In this document: piece after piece, positions 51,969 through 64,000 of the stretch
Numbering within the stretch: position 1 is the first letter of the stretch
Layout: every line of letters starts with the position of its first letter
Assembly: GCA_005281725.1 (NCBI GenBank)
Contig: SSBO01000003.1
Location: 6,634,495-6,698,494, forward strand
Source of the DNA: Wuchereria bancrofti
Lineage: Eukaryota; Nematoda; Chromadorea; Rhabditida; Onchocercidae
DNA: 64,000 nucleotides
Direction of reading: 5' to 3'
Translations under genes and position numbers: made by a program
Notes under the pieces: model-generated
Databases searched by the model: none
Seen by the model: only the letters and a program-made list of their open reading frames with translations
What the model was told of the DNA's origin: nothing

Positions 51969-54900
51969 GTTACCCGTTTTACATCTGGCAAATGCAGTTT
52001 ATTACCGTGCTTCATAGCTTTAACAGACCAGAAAGTATATTTCCAGAGCAGTTTGACTTCACGATCTGCGAGTATTGATTCTAATTCGTCGATTGCATTA
52101 TCGCAGAATCAGCCATGGCTTAAAACTCACTCTGCAGAAAAAGCATTTGCAACGACAACAACTTCCTTAGAGTCATCTACTCGTTTCAGTAAATCGTAAG
52201 CAAATGATTTATTATTTTTTTTATTAATCTTGCATTTTTAGACAATTCCTTTATGATATCGAAAAGCGATTTTTCTGTTATAACGGAGACCAAAGCCTAT
52301 TTATTATGGAGGATAGGTCTTCTTGTTGTGGAATGATAGCTTTTCCTCCAGTCACTCCTCATGCTTTTGTTGCTTGTGCTTGCGCTTTCTGAAAAATTTT
52401 TTCTTATACATTGTCATCGAAAATTATTAGATTTTCACTGAAATGCTGTTTTTATTTCGGACGGGATCCTTGGAAAATTATTTTTGCATCTCTTATATGC
52501 TGACAGCTTTCAAGTACCTGGTTCTTTTTAACTTCTCATCCTCAACATTTGAAACTTAAATGCCCGAATCTTGGTAATAATCAGTCTTTGATAAAAATCT
52601 TTAAGGTCAGTTGCTTCGTAGTTTGAGCAATTTCTTTCACATCAATTGAATTTACAACCTTAGTTTATGAATTGGAATGTATTTATATTATTCTTTTTTA
52701 TTTTTTGTACCCTATCGCAACTACCCACGATTTTTTGTCTTTTGAGTCCCTCTGTTGCACATAGATAATTATAATTATGGTTGCATAAGGAAATCGGATT
52801 ATTCAAGCTGTTGAAAAATACAGTCAGCTTGGGTCTTTTCTTCTTGCCAAGCGTTACGTAAAAGATTCATCTTTGTTTATTCTCGAACTTTCTCACGTGA
52901 CCGTTTCATTCTTCAACGAGAGAAGTTCTTTTAAGAAGAGAATATGATGAAAAAGTGAAATATTGTAATTGTATTTTGGTTTTGTTAATCTCTTTCAAAC
53001 TAATATTCATTGCTTTGCATGAATTTATTTTGCCGCACGACAAAGTATGCCTCTATTTTCATTTGCATAAGTTTTTTCTAAGATATGGTCTTGATTTTTC
53101 ATTTCAAAAAAAAAACGACAAATTTAGTGTCAACTTGCAACGATCAACATCAACACCTGTTCCATGGATGCCTCTGTATCGTAGTTCGGCAGTCAAAGGC
53201 CCGCTACATCCGGCTTTTGCGCATTTCCAAGCTGCTGTACGACAGGCTGCTACGGACACCGTGAGTAGAAATCAACCAGTAACGAACGCTTGTTTATTGC
53301 AGACTGGCATATCATCCTTGTCAAGGTGCTCCATATATCTTTCTTGTTTTTGTTCATCGTCTACTGTTTTTGAATTAAAATTATAATGCTTTCTTGCTCA
53401 AGTATTTCTACATTTCATTTTTTTGTGAAGCTAACCCGTTGAAAGCTTTTACGAAAGGTGAATTTTTGCCATGTTTTCCTAGTTTAGTAGTATTTAACTA
53501 TGTGATAGATGAAGGAGAAGGCTAGAATTTCAGATATTTAAAAAAAAAAATTCATTGACCTTGTCTGTTTGCAGCTGTTTTTGTCTTAGATTAGCCTATT
53601 CTTAAATGATACATGTGGCGTTTTATAGCTTGTAGCTTTTAATCATTTGGCCATGCCCTGTCTTTGCATAACCGCTGCATTTCCTATTACTTGATAAAAT
53701 ATTTGACTGGGAAGAAATCAACTGTAAATGTTAACATTCTCGATTTCAAATTGAGATTGATTTAATATTAATATTTGAATGACATAGTATAGTCGAAGCA
53801 AGGAGTCTTGTGGAAGAATTATTACAGCTTAAGTGCTTTGTCCTACCGAGTCCGAAGTCTACTGTACTTGTGTATTTTTCATTTGCTTTTATTCAGAGTT
53901 TAACTATTGCATGGAGCATCTTGTTTTGATTTATTGTATACATTTTATTTTCCTGATGACAATACTTTAGGATGATTAGAGAAGTTAATGTTAGACGTGG
54001 TGTTTGGAGTGTCTGGTCTATGTTCTACTTTGTTTTCGCATGGACTTATAGTTTTTTTTGAGGAAAACTTTAGAGTTTAGAGGTTAACTTGAAATAGTGC
54101 ATTATTAAAATTCTAAATGACTTTCTGAAAGTGAAATTTATCATGTTCTAGACGAATTAGTTGTGAGTTGTTAGTTTTATAATTAATACTCTGATTTAAG
54201 GGGATCACTTGCAACACCACCGATGGAACCAAATATGCCAAATGAAAGTGAAGCTGAACGACGAAGTAGAGCAAAGCGGCAAAGAGACTCTCGCAGGTTC
54301 ATTAATTGACCTAATAGAATTTAAGTTAAAGAGTAGAGCCAGAAATAAAAAGAGAGGAGAATACAATAACTACATTTGACGTACTTTTTGTTACATGGAA
54401 GGCAATGCAATAAGGACCAGATGTCGTTCGTAATTTTCTTAAAATAAGTATTATATGTACATATTAGATCGACTCAAGGAGTAACTCGAGAACAGCTACG
54501 CTTTGCTACAACTCTGACTGTTCGACGTGATGATAAGGAAAAAGATCGAGAGAATGATTCGCAGAGGAATGGAACGAACTCTTCTTCGTCTTTGGTACGA
54601 GCACTTGTTCCATTACTGATAAGTTCAATGTTCATGGATCGTAGAAAAATTATCTTAACTGTCTTATTTAGTAGATTTCATAAGTATTAAGAAACTATTA
54701 CAGCGAATACTTTCATAATTTCTTAGTATTTGAAATATTTTTCCATCAATTGTACTGATCACTATAATATGGTTTAGAAATTTCATTATAGATATTCTGG
54801 TTGGAAGCACTGACCTTCATTTCATATATCTATGTTGAAATACAGTTTCTTGCTTGTTTTATTTTTTTTTCTCATGCGTGAAATGATCTATTATGGTGGA

Positions 54901-57900
54901 ACTAGTTGAGTTTTATAAAAATTTCAGGTTGAATTTGCTGGTATTGTTTTATCATACATTTAAGAAATCTTTATAATTTTTCAGGAATCCACTTCACTGC
55001 ATGAAATCGAAAAAAGAGTTGGGGAAGAAAGGAAAGATTTTGACGCTAAGATATATTCTCCTAATCAGTCGCTTTCTGCTGTTCGTCGTCGATCACAAGT
55101 AAGTAAAAGCTGTTTTGCTTTGCACGGATCAGGTTGATTTATTTGATTTTTTGCTTATTCACCAAAAAATTGATTTTCGGATTGTTTTGTTCCAGGCTCC
55201 AAGAAATACACGGCGTGTGACAGGTCCAGTCCGAATTGAGAATCTCCAGAGTGATGAAGCATCAGATGACTCGGTGCAGAAAAGTAGTGGTGACATGTCT
55301 TCAGCCAACACAACCACACCATCATCTCCCAACGTCGATCGCTCAAACCCTGTCACTGCTACTACTTCCTATAACTTTAGAGATAATGCTCTTACAACTA
55401 TTGCTTATACTCAAACCGCTCTTCCTGGTAAAGTAAGGACCACCCAAGTATGTTCTAGTTTATATTTATATTTATCGTTTAAATTACTCGAAAACCGTTT
55501 TAATGCCGCGAAATCTTTGGATTCTATTTCCTCTATGTAAAAAATGCGAATTGTACGACTATTCTTAGAGTTCTTTGTGGTTGCTACTGATTTCTCCACC
55601 ACTACCAAAAAAATTAACCACAGCTTAAAGGACGAGAAGTTGCTTCATTTTATCTGTTTATGTCTTTCAAAATTTGTTTCCAACTTGTTATAGACTAATT
55701 CAATACATATCGGTGGAGGCACAGCTACAACAACATTTCAAATGCTTAGTAGCAGAACGAAATGCCAGGAGACAACTGTGGATTACAAAGCACTATATGA
55801 AAAGGAAAAACAAGAAACGGAAAGACTACGTCACCAAATTGAAGAACTATCATTAGAGGTTATTTTATTTTTATTATAAGTGATATAAATAAATAAATAT
55901 ATATAAGGGGTCATATGGATACTCTTTTTATAAATTTGAGTAAGGGTTTAATTATACTGAAAAAAAAATTTCTTATACCTCTTTATTTTTGTTTTGAGTT
56001 GCTCCTCTGCCATTTTCTAAACCCCACTCACATTGAAATTCTTATTTATGTTGTCACTTCTCTAATCTTTTATCTCAAAACATAAATATTTTTTTTATCT
56101 ACATTCAGATATCATTTGAGAAAACTTTGCACTTGTTTAGTCATAAAGAATGAGTAAACTGAAATGACGGCTGCTATAAAGCATGAGTAACTTCTTTTTG
56201 TGTGCAGTTTTAGTTTGATACTGTCTACATTAACTGCTGTGTCTTAGTACTGTTGAATATTTAGAAATCAAATTCAGCAAATAGCATTCCACTACTGAAA
56301 TGTAATATTGGAGGACGGCTTACATCACTACCATCGCTTAATAAATCTTCGTCATCAGTATCAATGAACGATCGTGAACGACATAGTTATGAACAGCGAA
56401 TTGCCGAAATGCAGTATGAAATTGAGGTCATTTTGAAGTTCTTTCTCTAATTATAGTTCATTTTATCCATAAAAAGACTTGAAAATTTCTATTATAAGAA
56501 TAGGAATATACATATTTATCTTGTGAGATGCTATCATTTCACTTGCTTACTTCTTTCATATACTTAGGTCATATAATTTTCCTTTGATGAAGAGCGTAAA
56601 GTTAGAGATAATGAGCCTCGCCCATATATTTTTATTTCATGATGTGCATTTTGAATGCAAAGGATTTCTTTTATAGTAACGACAATAAAACTTAGCAGGA
56701 ATGTCAGCAAAAAAATGTAAGGTACAGTAAAGAATAGATGGAACGGTTCATGGGGGATTCATTGAATGTTGAACTTCCTTTAAATCCTTTGAAGAATTGG
56801 ATGTTCAATTTCTTTCAAGCTTTTTCGAAAATCTTTTTTCACTGCTAACGTATTAAAAGCAAGTTCATGTTAACTTAGGAATTGAAAAAACTGGAGAAAA
56901 ACAATGATTCGCTACGAGTGGAAAACGAAGCACTGATTCGTGTGTTATCTAAAATGAGCCGTCAGCAGAGTACACCAACTTGGCCTCGGTAGTGTTAGCT
57001 TGGGTTGCACTTGGCTAACAATGCTGCTATTATTTCTATTACTACTGCCTTCTCGCTTTTCATAACCTTATCTGTTTTACTCTTTTGTGAATCTACAATC
57101 ATATTAGAATACCAAGCACGCCATAAATCATAGACATGTGGGATAAAAAACTTCATCTCATAAATGATGCCGGAATTGTCATGAAAGTCCGAAATGTGAT
57201 GGGATTATAATAAGGGTAGTTTAAAAATGGCACCAGTCACTTGAAGGGTAAGAAATCACCAGCATACGTCAAGATTAATTTTAAATGCTGTTATGCAGAA
57301 TGGCTTTTTTCAATTTTTGAGGATATTCACCTTCTTTTAGAAATATTCCTATGACGTTTAATTAAACAGCATCACAGTTGCACTGAAGATTAGGTAGTTT
57401 TATCTCGATCTAACATTCTAAATAATAGCTATGTTCTGACTTGCGGTGAATCTAATGCAATATTTCGGGTAATTAATAGTCAAGTCTATTAATAATGTTT
57501 TATGAAGTCTATCTTCTCACTCTTCGTTGTATTTATTTTTTGAATCCTCGTAATTATTCTTTATAATAATTCGAGGTACTTTAACTTCCCTGCGCCTAAT
57601 ATTCGAAGTTGTGAGGAAAGTAGACACTCATTTTTGAAATAGTTAGTTGGTGAATGGAAGAAGCCAGAAACAAACTTGAAGCAAGCTGTAACTGCAAAAC
57701 ATGTTGGAATGACGATATAAGCCAAGTGACATTCGGTATTTGGATGTCTTGGTTTACGAATTTGAGCTTTACGAATTTGTTTTGCAAATAATTTTGTTAT
57801 TACACATGCTATTACTGATATCGTATTCGAAAATCCATTTTTCCAATAACTTATGGTTTTACCAAAAGACTATTTCATGTCTTTCAAATTTTAACAAGGA

Positions 57901-58031
57901 ACTTGTCCAAAAAAAAAAAGGTTTATTAAATATGCGACTTACAGCAATTGGAGCATCTACGCGCGGACAACCAAAAATTAAAGGAAGAGAATGGTGCATT
58001 AATACGTGTAATATCAAAACTCTCCAAATGA
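45743..58031 (+). CDS. mel-11: myosin phosphatase targeting subunit (MYPT/MEL-11)
   Basis: The regulatory subunit that directs PP1 to myosin light chain, opposing Rho-kinase-driven contraction. Exons: 45743-45856, 47484-47570, 47822-47941, 48319-48397, 48647-48845, 49128-49241, 49636-49798, 50098-50231, 50492-50707, 51156-51432, 52047-52195, 53128-53325, 54201-54296, 54468-54594, 54985-55098, 55196-55432, 55694-55858, 56265-56426, then terminal exon 56879-56992 or 57945-58031. Products are 954 or 945 residues. The PP1-docking KVKF is at 47556-47567, preceded by RKEQLVKW, resembling the MyPhoNE motif. Ankyrin repeats include [34 protein letters not shown] and [13 protein letters not shown] Ser-rich middle is followed by RRSTQGVT (across 54296/54468), matching the inhibitory Rho-kinase site of vertebrate MYPT1, then coiled coil and zipper. 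The donor of exon 12 is chosen by phase (AG|GTGCTC). Confidence 0.95.
51928..51969. repeat. (TC)n(TA)n microsatellite in a mel-11 intron
   Basis: About ten TC units are followed by about ten TA units, roughly 80 bases before the mel-11 exon at 52047. The tract is pyrimidine-rich but lies too far upstream to be that exon's polypyrimidine tract. Confidence 0.85.
56879..56992 (+). other. mel-11: mel-11 alternative terminal exon A
   Basis: After a CTTAG acceptor this phase-0 exon encodes [20 protein letters not shown] and then [17 protein letters not shown] followed by TAG. The heptad leucines are partly retained, with a polar, Pro-containing extension after the zipper. Confidence 0.8.
57945..58031 (+). 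other. mel-11: mel-11 alternative terminal exon B, canonical leucine zipper
   Basis: After a TTACAG acceptor this phase-0 exon encodes [20 protein letters not shown] followed by RVISKLSK and TGA, 28 residues. It closely resembles the C-terminal zipper of vertebrate MYPT1 as I recall it. It lies about 950 bases after exon A and accepts the same donor (56426). Confidence 0.85.
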
Positions 58032-59640
58032 ACTATCCAGTTCGCTGTTCTTTGGACTTCTTTCAATCATTACTGTCCTCCTGTAGACTGATTTATTTTC
58101 GAGATTGAAAATTTTCTGGAAAATGTATAACTGAGTAGAATGAGCAACGTTTTTAAGAACAGAACTGATCAATAGCTCCACTTATGTAATCACTTGTTGA
58201 TTTGGACGTCCTATTTATTTTAGAGTTGTAATTGGCTTAATGAAATAATTTATTGCGAAAATGTACTGCTTGGTTGTATATGTGGTCCATATGTCTAGAT
58301 TAAAAGATCGCTGGTTCTATAAAATTATGTAACGTTGCAGTGCATGTGAAGTGGGGACAGTTGCTTAACCTTATTGTTTTAGTTTCGTAAAGATGAGAGC
58401 GTAGTTTATCGTATTTCGCTCCAAAACTGTCTCATTAGTTTTACTCTGTAGTCATACCTATCTTGTGAATGAAGCACTGTGCAATTCAATATGTTGTTGT
58501 GATAATGGTGTTCCGATGTTTGAGTTGTTATTCTCTATTGTTATCCCCTTTGCTGTTTTTTCCTTCATTTTGGTTGCATATTTCTGTACCGCATTCATTT
58601 GTACCAAAGTTTGTTTGATAAGGTCCCCACTTTTTATTGACTGCCAGTACACAAGCTTTGCGGATATTCCTCGAGTTGATGCTGGGAGCTAATTGGTTTT
58701 TTCCTGCTTGTTTTTTCAAGTCTTCAGTTATTTAATAACATGCTGCAGGACGTTTCAGTGTATATCCAGCAGGAAGAGATTCAGCCTGACATATTCTTTT
58801 TTTTGTACTTTACTACTGTCATGGGAAATAGTACGATTTGTTTGCTCATATATTTATATTATTGTGATGCCTTACTTCTCGAGGAGTTATCTTAGTCTAA
58901 ATATATCGTTCACTTACATATGTAGTAGCCTTAATGTGTGGACTCCACCAAGCTAATGATTCAGCTCATCTCTTAAGAAGAAACAGTGACTTAAAAGTTT
59001 CTCGAAAGATAGTGGAGCCCATATTACATTTTTTCCGCTAATCCGTTCCAGCTCGCTTTTATCTGCCGTGCATTTTCATTTGTTCATTTGTTTCTTGTTC
59101 TTTGAAATAGGTATTGAATATGGAATATTTCTGATTATGTCTTCGTCGTTTTTTTTTTTCTTAGTTCATAACAAAGGAGAATAAACTTGTAAAATATCGA
59201 CATCTTTTAGATCAATAGAGATTACATAGGCAGAAGATAAATTCAACCCTTGATGAAAGAAAGATGGTTCGCTGAATTTCCATACTCTAGTAATATTGCG
59301 CTTAAATATGCTTGGTTAAGGTTGCTTCTAGAGTTACTTCTGGACACTACCTAAAAGCCATTCTGATTTCAATTCATCAGTCATTCCTCCGCAAAAGAAA
59401 ACCTTGGTCGCTGTAAACACAGAGAGGAGCAAGACGCTGTAACGAAATCTTGAAGTCTCCAGGTTATACCCGTCACATTTATTGGTATAATTTGATGACA
59501 ACTACTACAACTAGCCATAGCACTATGAAGTACCAGTTGTCCATAAGTTATGACAGTAATGTGACGAATATGAAGAAAATATGAAATGTGGTTTTGAAAA
59601 GAGGGTCATTTAATATTAGGATAACGAGTGCACAAGTTCT
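58032..59640. other. intergenic region between convergent mel-11 and UTP3 genes
   Basis: About 1.6 kb between two converging genes. It should hold their 3' UTRs. Open frames at 58465-58692 and 58693-58956 are short, hydrophobic by composition and lack splice support. Confidence 0.6.
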
Positions 59641-62525
59641 CTAAGCTTTTAGTTTAACGCTTCTCACGGTCGATGCTCTGATTCCTCGAATTTCACCTCC
59701 GTATGGAGTTAATTCCCTTCGTGCATCAGCTTTTTGTGAGTGTTTTTTGGTTAACGCTTTCTTGAACTGCTTCCTCTTTTTGACTCTTGAATGATGTGTC
59801 CCTTTCTTCCGCTTATTTTGCAAACCTCTATTCTTCTCAATCTAAATGCACCGCAGAGTAAGTAAATGAAGTAAACCAAAACACCTAATATTTTCCATTC
59901 ATTGTTAAATTAGTGACTGTTAAATAATGCAGCTTTCTGAAATTTAGAAAAAGTTATTTGCTTTAGATCTTCAAAGAAAAAAAAGCAATTGTATCATTTT
60001 TCTCAATGTAATTTGAATCTAAACATTAAAAATAGCTTAATATTTGTTGCACTATCAAAAAAAATTCCGGGATTCTGCATATAAATCAAAGAACCGACTT
60101 GGTTGGTTATTGAACGTTTCACAGTCCCTTCCTTTATTTCGTCATTCCCAATTCGAACTTCACGATCCATCCTCTCATCTTCGATTCTTAACTGTTCATT
60201 TTTCTTTAAAATTCTTGACTTCTGTACAAACTCTACTGTTGGAAATGTATCCAACATATTCTCGAAATTCCTCGATTTAAGGTTATTTCTTATCTTTTGC
60301 AGAATGGCACTGTGTTTTTCAAGGAAATGCATAACAGCGAACACTTCCTATGACATTTAAAGAGCTTAAAACAAATACTGAAATATAATGTGCTAAAAGA
60401 GTCATAAAAACGAAGAATAAAAACTAATAATTACAATGCCAGGGCAGATATTACTCGATAATATAACATAAAGATTGTTTCCTTGTATACGTTCCAATAA
60501 TTCAGACCCACTAGATGCTAACCAGTATTATCCTCATTACTATTAACAGAGCGTTCAAAAAGACGTAACATAAAAAGACTCACTTTCTGAAAAGTTAAAA
60601 GAGCCTGCAGAACAGGATGGCCAATAAATTTAGGAGCTTCCTGACATGAATTTCCAACTATTTTTATATGAAATGCAAATAACAAATTGGTCAGGTATCT
60701 GAAAAACATGACTTGAAACGGATTTGTTCCTTTTTAATCTTACCTGCTTATCCAAGAAATCCAAATTCCAGAAAAATTTATCCTTATGTTCCTATTTTTT
60801 CGATCAATTATGTAAATTGCAACGAGCAAGATAGCGAATCATTTGCATTTTTCAGAATGTTCTCATTCTTATGGAAATCAAAAATAAGTAAATGAAAAGC
60901 TTTTGCGTTCCGGAAACTTTCCTTTTCTCACCTACTGATTAAAGTGTAAAATACAAAAACAATTCATATAACACAATTTATCGATGGAGTCGATAAAGCA
61001 ACTGATATTCCTAATTTTATGAACTTTCCTTCAAACTTTTAATTCCTATGAAAATAACAGTAACAGCAGAAATTCAAACTAACAAGAACATAAAATGGTA
61101 TGTTACTTTGCTTTTTAAATAGAGTACAACAGCCCGAAAATAGCAAAATGTTACCTCGAAAATACGTTGACTGCAAGAAGTAGTTGCTTTTCCAACACTA
61201 AGCCCGGTCGAACATGTTTTAGTGAATGAGCTAAATCCAACAGAGGAAGCACATCGGTTAAGAAATATGCTCTCTGAAAATGACGAAAATAATTATATCA
61301 ATAGAAACAAGTTTCCAGTTTCTGAAATAACCATCCAGTACTATAACCTAGTTAAAATAAAGAAAAAAAGAAGCTTCTTGAAGGGTCTTTAAAATATCTC
61401 AATATGCTCTTACAATTGTTTTTTTTTTTTTTTTTGGAAATGCACCGAATAATATAAGCAAGTCTTCATTCAAAGTAAGGTAACTAATATGCAGGTTTCA
61501 GTGATTTATTAGAATTTTTTTTATCTTCTAAGCTCTTGTATACAAAGTCGTTCAGATTTTCTGATTGTTCTAATTCACTCAAGGAAATCTTGCCTTTGCT
61601 TGGTACTCATTAAATATCTGCTTCAAATCAGGATTAACTTTTAAAAAGTATTCATATCGTTGTTCTGCAGTCATGCTTTTGCTATCTGAGAGCTCGTCCA
61701 AATCATGAGTGGTTTCCTGTTCCTGCAGTTCATCCTGAAAATATTGTCAACAATGTAATCAGGTTAACCTATCTAGATTTTGATCCTGCTCTTTGGTACA
61801 AACCTGGAATTGCATGGGCAAAAGGCCAAGAGCAGCATCTAGTTTCTTTTGCCTTGCAATAGCGTCTTCCTCCTCCAATTCGGCTAATTCCGCTTCCGTT
61901 TCATTCATGCCACCCCAGTCCTCGTCGACATACGAAGTGTTGTAGAAACTTCTCCGACCACTACCCCACTTATCCGCCGAAGGTAAGACTGAAACTATAA
62001 GTTCTCGTTTCCTGTTCATAATTATTTCGAAGAGCAACTAGTGATTAACACTCCTACCCAAATTAGTAACTAGTTCACCAGTAAACTGCACATATGACTA
62101 CTTTCACTCTTCGAATTCCTTTTCTTTCTTTAAATTCAACTTAAATTAAGATATCAAACATTTTTATAATAAACCCGATTCTTGATATCGTTTACAGATA
62201 ATATTCCGTTTAAATGAAAATGCTAACAACTTTTAACATTCAGACCGTTAATGCAAGAAATGCACAAAAAAAATCTAGCTAACCACACTAAAGATCACAA
62301 AGACTTACACTTCTCGACGTTACTTACATCGTCTTCATCAGTATCCGAGAAAGAATTACTGTCCTCTTCATTGTCATCATCATTAGATGAATCCCCTTCG
62401 ACGTTTAACACCTCCACGCGCTTACGAGTCACAGGATCTCTCCTTTCATTATCAGATATATCAAGTGACATGTGATGACGATCGATTTCATCGTAAATCT
62501 CGTCACTATCTTCTTCCGAACTCAT
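59641..62525 (-). CDS. utp3/sas10 homologue: Sas10/UTP3 small-subunit processome protein
   Basis: A nucleolar factor of the U3 small-subunit processome, needed for early 18S rRNA processing. Seven exons: 62309-62525, 61804-61988, 61594-61734, 61155-61273, 60584-60698, 60099-60347 and 59641-59841, all phase-consistent, 408 residues (human UTP3 is somewhat longer). The N-terminus is acidic (MSSEEDSDEIYDEID; a second Asp/Glu run in the same exon), then ADKWGSGRRSFYNTSYVDED, which is typical of Sas10. A helical Sas10/Utp3/C1D region (61594-60584) contains LEKQLLLAVNVFSRYLTNLL. The basic C-terminal Sas10 domain begins at ITNQIEKNRGLQNKRKKGTH and ends in ELTPYGGEIRGIRAS, then SVKLKA and TAG. The first donor used is the second of two possible GT sites, set by phase. 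Intron 3 has a GC donor (AAG|GCAAGA). Confidence 0.95.
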
Positions 62526-64000
62526 TCCGTCCCGAAAATAAGCAAGAATAATTCAAGCAAATTTAAGAGAACAGGCCAGTTCTTCGTTTTTGAAGGAATA
62601 AAGTCAAGAAACAAAAATATTCGCCACTAGATTGGTTGAAGTTTATGGATTTAAGGATCATGAAATGACACCATGATTTAAGGATATTATGACTTCTTGT
62701 TTACATTTAAAGTATAAAACCGTCACTCCCTCGTATTTTACGGCAATTTGTTGTGTACATCAAAGGTGAACTTGATATTTTTACGGTAAAACATGAAAAT
62801 ATTTAGAAAATTATTACCAGCCGTCCTATTTTCACCATAAAATAACTTAAATAAACCTTTTTTATCTTTTTTTAAAAATTTTATTTCAGTCTTCTACAGA
62901 TGAAGGATAAACGATAAAAAATGTTCTAAATCTTCATTGAGAAAGGGAAAACAAGAGATTCTGCCAACCAAACCTCGACCGCATTCTTTCAGATGTCGCT
63001 TCACCAGTGAACCAAGTCGTTACATATTCGTTGCATGCCACCAATAATGAAATGGGTTTTTACGGCGGGGTAGTTTGAATTCGAGGGGTTAGGGTTTTCT
63101 TCAAGTTTTGGGTTTGGGTGGCACGAAATAGGTAAGTTGGTGGAAGCATTGCGAAATTATTCCACGTAGGACAAGAAATTCTTGGATTATTTTCTAGGAC
63201 TAAGATCTTCATTGCCATCAATTCTAGAGCTATTTTTAAAACTTCAATTTATCCAATTCCTCCCCACCTCCGCTCTCGTCCTTTTCATCACCTCTTTGAA
63301 ATATTATCATTCTTTACGATCAAATAAAACCGTTTTCAAGCATTACGATTGTTTGAAATTGTTGTGGGAGACAACTAATCTTCCTTTATATGAATCCGTA
63401 AAACTCGTTGGAGTCCGAAATCACTGACACATGGAAGAACAGTAATGTTAACAAAGGGTTAACGTCTCGAACAAATTGTTGGTGTTAGTACCGGAAGGGG
63501 TGATTCAAATCTGACCTGTCTTTTTCAAGAACGTAGGTGTTTTTAAAGAGGTCAAAAAGTAGATTAAGCATGACCTAACTTTAGAACTTTACTGTAGTGA
63601 CAAGAATAAAACAGGAGAGAAACTGTGGGAAATATATTTAGCCAATTAACATTGTAATTAGGAGTTGAAATTGCTAAGGACTTTCCTTTAAACCTTTATA
63701 TGTATGATTGAAAAGAAGAAGATAGAGTGAATTCGATCCCTGAAAGAGATGAAGTGAATGGCTTTTAGTTGGGGAAGACATCAGAGATTCATTTAAGGAA
63801 ATAATTTTACAATTTTATATAGTTATGCTGTAGAAAGAACGTAACCATATGGCATGCTCTAACTTCATTTTCCCTTTCTTTGAATGTAACGAACTTCTGT
63901 GCAAATAATTCTATGCAAATGATAAGCAGGAAACCGAGGCTTGAAATCACTTATGAACAAAATACATGTGTGGAATTATAAAAACCTGATTAACTCTTAA
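62526..64000. other. terminal region, no supported gene
   Basis: Sequence upstream of the UTP3 start to the end of the window. It presumably includes the UTP3 promoter. An 81-codon frame at 63182-63427 (plus) has no recognisable motif. GGGTTAGGGTTT near 63090 is an isolated G-rich patch and not a telomere-like array. Confidence 0.5.

Noticed and set aside
52955..53386. 143-codon frame read as a single ORF
   Set aside because: Only 53128-53325 of it is coding as a mel-11 exon; the 5' part is intron read through a TTTAG acceptor.
63080..63120. GGGTTAGGGTTT patch considered as telomeric sequence
   Set aside because: Single occurrence, no tandem array, and nematode telomeres are usually TTAGGC repeats.

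Overview
This window looks like nematode nuclear DNA, most likely from a clade III (spirurid/filarial-type) worm. The evidence is the AT-rich composition, many short exons with TTTCAG or TTTTAG acceptors, introns of a few hundred bases, a cuticlin-type ZP gene, and orthologues of worm genes (top-2, smg-8, mel-11, a TWK potassium channel). No bacterial, viral or CRISPR content was seen. The species cannot be named from the sequence alone. There is one assembly gap (Ns, 10971-11461).

Layout from left to right. (1) 1-5492 (+): the 3' part of DNA topoisomerase II, including the catalytic tyrosine region. (2) 5493-10080: AT-rich DNA with no supported gene. (3) 10081-10862 (-): a small two-exon gene for a putative secreted peptide, whose tandem splice donor gives two possible reading frames. 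(4) 15835-20906 (+): a ZP-domain cuticlin with a furin-like site and a C-terminal membrane anchor; its 5' end is unresolved. (5) 22998-30764 (-): smg-8, a nonsense-mediated decay factor, with many exons. (6) 31860-36736 (-): a two-pore-domain potassium channel followed in the same frame by two fibronectin type III domains. (7) 39648-41937 (+): a small relative of HD-superfamily metal-dependent phosphohydrolases that has lost most expected metal ligands. (8) 45743-58031 (+): mel-11/MYPT, the myosin phosphatase targeting subunit, with two alternative leucine-zipper terminal exons. (9) 59641-62525 (-): the complete gene for Sas10/UTP3 of the small-subunit processome. (10) 62526-64000: no supported gene.

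Exon models were built by hand by following reading phase across GT-AG boundaries. The K2P, HD-like, UTP3 and MYPT models close in phase from start to stop (676, 217, 408 and 954 or 945 residues). smg-8 and the cuticlin are partly approximate. The genes serve unrelated functions (DNA topology, RNA surveillance, ribosome assembly, contractility, excitability, cuticle) and do not form one pathway. The most notable points are the K2P-FN3 fusion, the duplicated MYPT zipper exons, the degenerate HD protein, the insert in the cuticlin ZP domain, and the dual-frame secreted peptide gene.
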